From the NCBI GenBank assembly GCA_023417955.1, contig JAEZDW010000108.1, positions 1-9,220 on the forward strand: DNA of 9,220 nt, in the 5' to 3' direction. This document shows, piece after piece, positions 1 to 6,021 of this stretch. The notes below the pieces were generated by a model. The model was not told the origin of the DNA and searched no databases. It saw only the letters and a list, made by a program, of their open reading frames with translations. Numbering within the stretch: position 1 is the stretch's first letter; every line of letters begins with the position of its first letter. The position numbers were made by a program, and so were the translations under genes. The DNA comes from Bacteroidota bacterium. Lineage in GTDB: Bacteria > Bacteroidota > Bacteroidia > Cytophagales > Cyclobacteriaceae.

Positions 1-2
1 TC

Positions 3-1400
3 TACGATGATACCACAGTTCTGCGCCGTGAGATAAGTCCTGGTGGTAAATCGCGCGCGTTCATCAACGACACACCCGTTACGCTGGACGTAATGAAACG
101 CCTTGGTACGCAATTGATGGATATCCATTCACAACACGAAACACTTCAGCTGGGCAACCATCAGTTTCAACTCCAACTGATTGATTCCTTTGCCGGAAAC
201 GAAAAACTGCGCGATGAGTACGCCAATGCATGGACTTCATTTCAACAGGCGAAACAACATTTTGAAACATTGCGGTCGCAGGCAGAAACACTGAGACAGG
301 AAGCGGACTTCATCAGGTTTCAGCTGGATGAACTACGCCAGGCCACACTGCGCGAAGGCGAACAGGAGGAACTTGAACAGGAACTGAAAGTCCGCGAACA
401 CGCGGAAGAAATAAAGTCACGACTGACAGCAATTCTCGACCTGCTTTCACGTGCCGACTTTTCATTAACGGGGGGATTAGGCGAAGTCCGATCACAACTA
501 CAGACAATTGCCTCTTATTCTGACAACTATTCAGCAATCTTTAGCAGAGTAGAAAGTCTTAAAATCGACCTCGAGGATGTAACCCAGGAACTTGAACGGG
601 AAGAGGAAAACGTTGAGTTTGACCCACAACGACTGCAGTTTGTCCAGGAAAGACTGAGTACGATTTATCGTCTTCTGAAAAAACATCGCCTGGCTACTGT
701 TGAAGAGTTGCTTGCTCTTCAGCAATCTCTTGAAGAAAAAGATTCACTTACTTCAAATCTAGACGATGCCCTCGACAAATCTGCTGCTGCATTACGCACG
801 GCCGAAGGTAATCTTAAGAAAGTAGCTGTCCGGTTGCGCACGTCGCGACAAAAGACGACGCAACCGCTTTCGAAACAACTGATTGCTTTGCTAAAAGAGC
901 TCGGCATTCCTGAAGCATCAGTTCAAATTGTCATAGACGAAACGGAACCCGGCCCGAACGGAACGGACCGGCCCGAGATTCTGTTCAGCGCAAACAAAGG
1001 CATCGCGCTTCGTCCGTTAGCCCAGGTTGCCTCTGGTGGTGAGTTTTCACGCGTTATGTTTGGTATTAAGTACATCATGACAGAAAAGACCGCCATGCCA
1101 ACGCTGGTGCTGGACGAAATAGACAGTGGTATCTCCGGTGAGATCGCAATCCAGTTGGGGAGCATGATGAAGGCAATGTCGGCCCGGCACCAAATCATCA
1201 CAATCAGTCACCTGCCACAGATTGCCGCAAAAGGAGACGCGCATTATTTTGTCTATAAGGATAATTCGGCCTCTAAGACCATGAGTGCAATCAAGCCTCT
1301 TACAGGTGACGAACGTGTTGAAGAAATCGCGAAGATGATTGGCGGCGCAAACCCGTCACGCGTTGCGTTGCAAAATGCACGGGAACTTTTGACTCTGTAA
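3..1400 (+). CDS. recN: DNA repair ATPase RecN, 3' part (5' end outside window)
   Basis: SMC-like ATPase of double-strand-break repair, acting on DNA ends in the cytoplasm. The frame is open from the first complete codon at base 3, so the gene begins upstream; about 465 codons are visible. RecN proteins are usually about 550 residues, so roughly the first 85, including Walker A, are missing. Seen here: the RecN-typical MDIHSQHE near 117-140; a long charged, Gln/Glu/Leu-rich coiled-coil region (about 200-870); and the C-terminal ATPase half with ABC signature SGGEFSR (from 1032), Walker B TLVLDEIDSG (1101-1130) and the H-loop SHLPQIA (His at 1209-1211). The signature has Phe where many RecNs have Leu. 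An internal ATG at 93 is not the start, because homologous-looking sequence (LRREISPGGKSRAFIN) precedes it. The gene ends with TAA four bases before the DUF2490 gene, suggesting co-transcription. Identification is firm. Confidence 0.96.
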   Translation, partial: YDDTTVLRREISPGGKSRAFINDTPVTLDVMKRLGTQLMDIHSQHETLQLGNHQFQLQLIDSFAGNEKLRDEYANAWTSFQQAKQHFETLRSQAETLRQEADFIRFQLDELRQATLREGEQEELEQELKVREHAEEIKSRLTAILDLLSRADFSLTGGLGEVRSQLQTIASYSDNYSAIFSRVESLKIDLEDVTQELEREEENVEFDPQRLQFVQERLSTIYRLLKKHRLATVEELLALQQSLEEKDSLTSNLDDALDKSAAALRTAEGNLKKVAVRLRTSRQKTTQPLSKQLIALLKELGIPEASVQIVIDETEPGPNGTDRPEILFSANKGIALRPLAQVASGGEFSRVMFGIKYIMTEKTAMPTLVLDEIDSGISGEIAIQLGSMMKAMSARHQIITISHLPQIAAKGDAHYFVYKDNSASKTMSAIKPLTGDERVEEIAKMIGGANPSRVALQNARELLTL

Positions 1401-1404
1401 AGCG

Positions 1405-2129
1405 GTGACAAAACTCTTGTGCCTCCTCACGGCCTTGCTCAGCCCGTTGTTCGCGACGTCGCAGATACGTCATCACCAAAGCCTCTATTGGCTTCGTTAT
1501 CAAAACACATTGTTTTTTACTCCACGTACATACTGGACAACAGAAATCGATAACAGGCGATTCTTTTCGCATGATATCCAAAACCAACTGATCATACATA
1601 GTCGCGGCCACAGGAAAGTACAAAAGTTCGACTTCGGCGCAGGGCTGACGTATTCGATGAATTATGCAGTAGTGCCGGAGAGCGGACCGCGTCGCCCCAC
1701 CAGCGAAATCAGACCCGTCGTAGAAGGCAGCGTCGAACTGCCAGTCAGGCGTTGGTATATACACCAGCGTGTACGAATTGACAAACGTTTCCTGCAGGCA
1801 GACCGGGAGGAGAGTGTTTTTTCCGATTCAGATTTCTACATCAGATTTCGATATCGTTTGCAACTGCAGATACCGGTGAAGACAGACGATGAAGGGAGCA
1901 CAATTGCCAATCTTCGGATAGGCGATGAAATCATGCTGAATCATAGGGAAGCGTCTACGATCAAAACCGAATCTATGCAAATCTAGAATACATTTTCAGC
2001 CGAAAACTTTCAGTTGAAGGTGGATACATGTTCATCAATCAGCGACGACTTGGGCAAGACGAGTACTTCAGCAGGCATGTTGTGAGGTTCTCGCTATTTC
2101 ATCGGATTTATCTTCAGAACAAGGGGTGA
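1405..2129 (+). pseudogene. DUF2490-family secreted/outer-membrane protein, interrupted by a frameshift
   Basis: A GTG start at 1405, four bases after recN, gives an N-terminal signal peptide (basic MTK, then a Leu-rich core ending near ATSQ at residue 20). The beta-rich body that follows has many aromatic residues and is typical of DUF2490, a Bacteroidota family predicted to form an outer-membrane beta-barrel; its function is unknown. The first frame stops at 1984-1986 (193 residues). The clearly homologous C-terminus (YDQNRIYANLEYIF, later GGYMFINQRRLG and FHRIYLQNKG) lies in the -1 frame, which is open from 1947 to the TGA at 2127-2129. One base appears to be missing around 1951-1956: an extra base there would give a continuous protein of about 241 residues, a normal family length. 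The break could be a true mutation or a sequencing error; I see no obvious slippery heptamer. The DUF2490 assignment rests on recalled family pattern. Confidence 0.78.
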
Positions 2130-2157
2130 CGTCTAACATGCAAGCCTTTTCGTCACC
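2125..2157. terminator. Inverted repeat between convergent genes, weak terminator candidate
   Basis: GGTGACG (2125-2131) and CGTCACC (2151-2157) form a perfect 7-base inverted repeat with a 19-base spacer. It lies between the converging DUF2490 and DUF952 genes, and the left arm contains the TGA stop of the DUF2490 frame. Position favours a bidirectional terminator. However, there is no T-run after the stem on either strand and the loop is long, so an intrinsic terminator is not established. The 52 bases between the two genes hold nothing else recognisable. Confidence 0.25.
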
Positions 2158-2181
2158 GCCACGGCAAGGGAGGGCAATGTG

Positions 2182-2514
2182 TCACAGTCTGATTTTAAAC
2201 TTCCCGTCGGCGCGGCGTTTCAACTTCTTTGTTTTGACGACGCACTCGATGTTCACGGGTCCATAAATGTGAGGAAACTCATGACCACGCGACGACATCT
2301 CATATACCAACTCCGCGTTTAGACGATCGGGATCTATATAGAGTATCAGGATGTCTTCGCTGCCTGAAAAGTAAAGGTTTGCGGTTTCTTCTAACTGTGA
2401 GTCTTTTGAACAATGAATGAACCCTTCACTATGGAGTGTAGGGTGAACGTAAAGTCCGCTTGACTGTGCTTTTTCCCAGTGGTTCTGGTCAGCAATATGA
2501 TATATAAGTGCCAT
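2182..2514 (-). CDS. DUF952 domain-containing protein
   Basis: Small cytoplasmic protein of 110 residues without signal peptide or membrane segment; the whole length matches the DUF952 pattern. Visible family features are the N-terminal IYHI (His6), the central GFIHCS (residues 31-36, His34), the TANLYFSG stretch (44-51), the hydrophobic strand DILILYID (54-61), and FPHIYGP (80-86). The biochemical function is unknown. From memory, domain classifications place DUF952 near the ADP-ribosyltransferase fold, but nothing here proves catalysis. The start is ATG (2512-2514), with AAGGA about 11 bases upstream on the minus strand. It is the last gene of the minus-strand run, 36 bases after the YdcF-like gene. 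A palindrome (2517-2529) lies within its leader. Confidence 0.85.
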   Translation of the reverse strand: MALIYHIADQNHWEKAQSSGLYVHPTLHSEGFIHCSKDSQLEETANLYFSGSEDILILYIDPDRLNAELVYEMSSRGHEFPHIYGPVNIECVVKTKKLKRRADGKFKIRL

Positions 2515-2516
2515 GG

Positions 2517-2529
2517 AGGATCAGATCCT
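2517..2529. repeat. 13-base perfect palindrome in the DUF952 leader
   Basis: AGGATC-A-GATCCT is a perfect 6+1+6 inverted repeat directly upstream of the DUF952 start codon, overlapping its AAGGA ribosome-binding candidate. It could be an operator half-site pair or a small hairpin that occludes the ribosome site (4-base stem, 5-base loop). It may also be chance. No function is shown. Confidence 0.3.
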
Positions 2530-2550
2530 TGTCAAGATAAGGAAACAAAA

Positions 2551-3249
2551 TTAATTGGTCGAATATCTTTCCTTCTTGCTCGCTTCAAGCTTTTTTTCCT
2601 CCTTTACGCGCTTGCCAAAAGTGTGTCGGATGCGCTCAAAAAATCCCTCCCTTTCCTTTATCGATACAAAATCTTTTCGGTATGCTGCTGTAGTGTCAAT
2701 CGCGGGCAACTCAAAATTATCCGGGTCGATCTTATTGAAAACCAGTGGGATAACCTCAATTGCCGGGGTGTGCTTTCGGATAAACCTGCGCAGCATAACG
2801 GCCTGGAACGGATCCGTAGCCAATGCCACTTTTTCAAAGCCCAGCCCCTCGGCCACCTTTAATGAATAGTAAACGTTCTCGGTGCTATGCTCTGCCTCGG
2901 TTTCGCAGAATGTTCTGTTCGAAGGGATACCCATTGAATCGGCCATCGTTTTCATAGCGACACTCTCAACAAAGGGGGTGTAAACCGCCCCTCCGGAAAA
3001 GATGACGTTGCGCGCGATGCCCTGCTCATAAAGGTGTTTTGCCCATAACATGCGCAACTCCAGCATTGAGGAAGTGTTCTCTTTGTCATAAGGAAGCCCA
3101 GGCACAATGATCGCGTCGAATGGTTTCATTGCCTGGGCGCGCTCATACGACTTTCGCGCGTAACGGGAGAATGTGCAGCCCGATGCCAATGTGATGCACA
3201 GCGTGGCAATGATTAATCGTATTATATTCAGACGTCCCTGAAGTCGCAT
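2551..3249 (-). CDS. YdcF/ElyC-family (DUF218) putative lipoprotein
   Basis: With the ATG at 3247-3249 the protein has 232 residues. It starts with basic residues, has a hydrophobic segment (about residues 9-21), then ASGC with Cys25. This looks like a lipoprotein signal, although Ala rather than Leu/Val/Ile sits at -3 of the lipobox. The DUF218 fold follows: FDAIIVPGLPY, NVIFSGGAVYTPFVESVAMKT, a region with ESTEN-like acidic/Ser-Thr residues (EAEHSTENVYYS) and LATDPFQAVMLRRFI. DUF218 proteins include E. coli SanA, ElyC and YdcF, linked to envelope integrity or of unknown role; the substrate is unknown. The C-terminus is Lys/Glu-rich. A GTG at 3262-3264 would add five residues, but the SD-like GAGAG then abuts it; with the ATG, that GAGAG is about 15 bases upstream. 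The gene lies 31 bases after recQ and 36 before DUF952. The family is fairly sure, the start is not. Confidence 0.82.
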   Translation of the reverse strand: MRLQGRLNIIRLIIATLCITLASGCTFSRYARKSYERAQAMKPFDAIIVPGLPYDKENTSSMLELRMLWAKHLYEQGIARNVIFSGGAVYTPFVESVAMKTMADSMGIPSNRTFCETEAEHSTENVYYSLKVAEGLGFEKVALATDPFQAVMLRRFIRKHTPAIEVIPLVFNKIDPDNFELPAIDTTAAYRKDFVSIKEREGFFERIRHTFGKRVKEEKKLEASKKERYSTN

Positions 3250-3280
3250 GGCAGTTGACAACACCTCTCGTTTTAATGAC

Positions 3281-5188
3281 TCACCTTACCCTCAACCGCC
3301 AGACATCGTCATATTCCATCATGCCTTCGTCAACCAGTTCACGGACAGCGTCAATGAATAGTTCCTGATCAGCGGGCGCAATGATCTCCTCCAGTTGCTC
3401 CAGGGTGAGCGGATTCTTTCTTACTATCAACAAGACTTCAATTCTCATGCCTTCAAGCGCTGAGGCGTTTTCCCGCTTGCGGGAGGCTATACACACGTCG
3501 CAAATGCCGCATGGGCGAATTGTCTGTTCATCAAAATACTGCTGAATCATCACCATCCTGCATAGATGCGTGGACGTTACAAATTCAACCATCGCCTCCA
3601 TCTTCCTCGTAATAAGTTCCTTCCTTTGTTGCAGACGTCTGGTGTTTAGTGGAAGCCGACTGGCATCCTGGCGTGGCAACACAAAGGTCAATTGTGGACG
3701 ATCATTCATCGGTTCGTAATGAATCACACGCAACTCGTGAAGATGTTTCAGTGTTGCCGACATTTCAGCAAGGGTAATGTGTAATGCAGATGCGAGATAG
3801 GACTCGGATATTCTTACCGTGCCTCCGTACAATTCGCCGCCGTAAAGACGAAGGATCATCTTTATTACCGGATCGAACTTCGCGTTGGCTACCTGAAATT
3901 GATAAAGCTGACCTTTGTCCATCAAAAGATACAAATGCGAAGGACTGTAGAAACTCTCATTAAACCCGATGATTCCTTCCTCTTCCAGCTTCTTCAATCC
4001 ATTATAAACTTCAGATACGGGAACTTTGAACTTTTCACTGAACTTGTGCAGATCAAAATCAAAACTCTGCCCCTCACCACCACCCTCTGCGAGTTGGAAG
4101 TAGTTTGCCAGACATTGGTAAATCTTCTTCAACACAGCTGGCTCAGGATGGGCTTGTTCTGTTTTACGCTGTAGGTTAGCTACGTCAGTATCGTTATAAA
4201 GCACCACTGCGTATGCACGCTTCTCATCCCTGCCAGCGCGCCCGGCCTCCTGGTAATACGACTCGAGGTTTTCAGGCAGGTCAAGGTGAATTACAATACG
4301 CACATCGGGCTTGTCAATTCCCATTCCGAACGCATTCGTCGATACCATCACGCGTGTGCGGTCGTGAATCCAGTCGTCCTGTCGTTTTGTGCGTTCTTCC
4401 ATGGATAACCCAGCGTGGTAATAATTTGCACTGATCCTTTTTCGCTGCAGCCATTCGGCAATCTCCTGTGTTGCCTTGCGGGAGCGAACATAGATTATTG
4501 CACAGCCGCGTACCTTAGTCAGGATTTCCAGGAGCTTCTTCTCCTTCGTATCCGTCTTACGAACAACAAACGAAAGATTATCACGGGCAAAGGATTTTCG
4601 GAAGACGTTGTTACCCGGACGGAAAGCAAGCTTGTCACGAATGTCGTCCTGTACCTGTGCCGTTGCACTTGCTGTAAGGGCAATCATCGGAACGTCGGGT
4701 TTGATCTCACGCAGTGCGGCGATTTCAAGATACGGCGGTCGAAAATCATAACCCCATTGGGAAATGCAGTGCGCTTCATCGATAGCGATAAGTCCGACTT
4801 TCATTTTCTGGAAGCGGGCCACGAAAATTTCAGTCTTCAGACGTTCCGGCGATACATACAGAAACTTGACAGGCCCGTAAATGCAATTGTCGAGGACGAT
4901 GTCGATTTCGGCGCGGCTCATTCCTGAATAGATTGCCGCAGCCAGGATGTTGCGTCTTTTTAGCTGCTCAACCTGATCTTTCATCAACGCGATGAGTGGC
5001 GATACTACGATGCAGATTCCGTCGAGAATCAGACCCGGTACCTGAAAACATACAGATTTCCCGCCACCGGTTGGAAGCAGTGCAAGTGTGTCCTGCCCGG
5101 CAAGAACGGAATTGACAATATCCTCCTGCAACGGCCGAAACTGGTCATACCGCCAATACTTTTTTAATATGGAAACAGGACTTTCCAC
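3281..5188 (-). CDS. recQ: RecQ-family ATP-dependent DNA helicase
   Basis: Superfamily 2 helicase unwinding DNA 3' to 5' in recombination and repair; 635 residues. Motifs seen: FRPLQ (17-21), Walker A LPTGGGKS (38-45), DEAH (137-140) followed by the RecQ aromatic loop SQWGYDFRP, TAS (172-174), STNAFGMGIDKPD (283-295) and motif VI QEAGRAGRD (313-321). The zinc motif CX16CX2CX2C is intact at Cys543, 560, 563 and 566. It lies about 220 residues after motif VI, whereas in E. coli RecQ it follows the helicase core closely. The intervening stretch includes a winged-helix-like portion (VPVSEVYNGLKKLEEEGIIGF). No HRDC domain is recognisable; the end (about 582-635) looks like a second small winged helix. 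The start is GTG at 5186-5188: the frame meets a TGA ten codons upstream with no ATG between. It begins 56 bases after the crotonase-family gene. Confidence 0.95.
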   Translation of the reverse strand: MESPVSILKKYWRYDQFRPLQEDIVNSVLAGQDTLALLPTGGGKSVCFQVPGLILDGICIVVSPLIALMKDQVEQLKRRNILAAAIYSGMSRAEIDIVLDNCIYGPVKFLYVSPERLKTEIFVARFQKMKVGLIAIDEAHCISQWGYDFRPPYLEIAALREIKPDVPMIALTASATAQVQDDIRDKLAFRPGNNVFRKSFARDNLSFVVRKTDTKEKKLLEILTKVRGCAIIYVRSRKATQEIAEWLQRKRISANYYHAGLSMEERTKRQDDWIHDRTRVMVSTNAFGMGIDKPDVRIVIHLDLPENLESYYQEAGRAGRDEKRAYAVVLYNDTDVANLQRKTEQAHPEPAVLKKIYQCLANYFQLAEGGGEGQSFDFDLHKFSEKFKVPVSEVYNGLKKLEEEGIIGFNESFYSPSHLYLLMDKGQLYQFQVANAKFDPVIKMILRLYGGELYGGTVRISESYLASALHITLAEMSATLKHLHELRVIHYEPMNDRPQLTFVLPRQDASRLPLNTRRLQQRKELITRKMEAMVEFVTSTHLCRMVMIQQYFDEQTIRPCGICDVCIASRKRENASALEGMRIEVLLIVRKNPLTLEQLEEIIAPADQELFIDAVRELVDEGMMEYDDVWRLRVR

Positions 5189-5227
5189 GGAGTAAATTTC
5201 CGAAGATAGGGAATTTCATGGTGTGGC

Positions 5228-5249
5228 GGTAAGCGGATCGCTACTTACC
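5228..5249. repeat. Bulged inverted repeat at the crotonase-gene/recQ junction
   Basis: GGTAAGCG (5228-5235) pairs with CGC (5239-5241) and TTACC (5245-5249), giving eight base pairs, a 3-base bulge and a 3-base loop. It covers the TAA stop of the crotonase-family gene and sits about 40 bases before the recQ start. There is no T-run on either strand, so it is not a standard intrinsic terminator. It could act in RNA processing or stability between the two genes, or be chance. Confidence 0.3.
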
Positions 5250-6018
5250 AAATGATACGCTCTTTTCTGAGAAATGAAGCGATGCCTTTTTTGCAGTCTT
5301 CGCTTCCACGAGCTTCAGCATTCATTTTTGCAGCGTAATCAAGTGCATCCGTCAGCGACATACTATGAAGCTCTGCGATCATCCTCTTTGTAAGCCGCAT
5401 CGAATTTGCCGAATTTGACGTGATCAACTTCTGCGCAAACTCGAATACTCGTGTTTCGAGCTCTTCAGGCGGTACGATATCATTAATCAGGCGAAACTGT
5501 TTTGCCTGTTCCGCAGTAAGCGTATCGCCTTGTAAGAGTAGTTGGCGCGCTTTGCTTTCACCAATCTTACGCAGTAGGAACACCATTACAATTGCCGGAA
5601 TAAATCCTATCCGCACTTCCGTGTAGCCGAATTGAGCATGAGGAACAGCAAAAGAAAAGTCACACACGGTGGCGAGCCCGCAACCACCAGCAATTGCATG
5701 GCCCTGAACGCTGGCTATTACAACCTTATCCAGCGTGTATATCTGGTAAAACAATTCTTTCAGATGCTCGCTGTCGGCGAGATTCTTCTCGTAGGAATTG
5801 TTCTGCATTTCCTGCAGATATGCGAGATCTGCGCCGGAACAAAATACATCGCCACGGGCCTGCAGCACTACCACTTTTACGGAATCGTCGCGCTCAGCCA
5901 AAGAAAGCGTATCTTTGAGTTCCTGAACCAGGCCATCGCTCAGCGCATTGCGTTTCTCCGGCCGGTTAATTGTAATGTATCCGATGCGATCCCGGGATGT
6001 GTAATCGATGTATTCCAT
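5245..6018 (-). CDS. Enoyl-CoA hydratase/isomerase family protein, methylglutaconyl-CoA hydratase-like
   Basis: Crotonase-fold enzyme of 257 residues, the usual length for single-domain members, which act on acyl-CoA thioesters in the cytoplasm. Seen: NRPEKRNALS (18-27), the CoA-binding and oxyanion stretch FCSGADL (59-65), the second oxyanion stretch IAGGCGLATVCD (109-120) and FGYTEVRIGFIPAIV (130-144). Glu134 matches the second catalytic Glu of rat mitochondrial enoyl-CoA hydratase. The first (the Glu of the usual GGCELA motif) is replaced by Gly114. Together with the EVRIGFIPA pattern, that resembles the LiuC/methylglutaconyl-CoA hydratase branch of leucine catabolism, but the substrate is inference. 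The ATG lies three bases after the comEC stop with no clear SD, so translational coupling to comEC is likely. Superfamily sure; reaction not. Confidence 0.92.
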   Translation of the reverse strand: MEYIDYTSRDRIGYITINRPEKRNALSDGLVQELKDTLSLAERDDSVKVVVLQARGDVFCSGADLAYLQEMQNNSYEKNLADSEHLKELFYQIYTLDKVVIASVQGHAIAGGCGLATVCDFSFAVPHAQFGYTEVRIGFIPAIVMVFLLRKIGESKARQLLLQGDTLTAEQAKQFRLINDIVPPEELETRVFEFAQKLITSNSANSMRLTKRMIAELHSMSLTDALDYAAKMNAEARGSEDCKKGIASFLRKERIIW

Positions 6019-6021
6019 AAA

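Noticed and set aside
1300..1764. Minus-strand open frame of 154 codons across the end of recN and the DUF2490 start
   Set aside because: It lies opposite two real genes and shows no recognisable motif.
1947..1986. Programmed -1 ribosomal frameshift in the DUF2490 gene
   Set aside because: No X-XXY-YYZ slippery heptamer or strong downstream hairpin is evident in the overlap, so a mutation or sequence error is simpler.
3254..3262. Short palindrome GTTG-A-CAAC in the recQ/YdcF gap
   Set aside because: Four-base arms are too short to separate from chance.
4415..4927. Plus-strand open frame of 170 codons inside recQ
   Set aside because: It is a shadow of the RecQ coding frame; the minus-strand helicase motifs are intact across the whole stretch.
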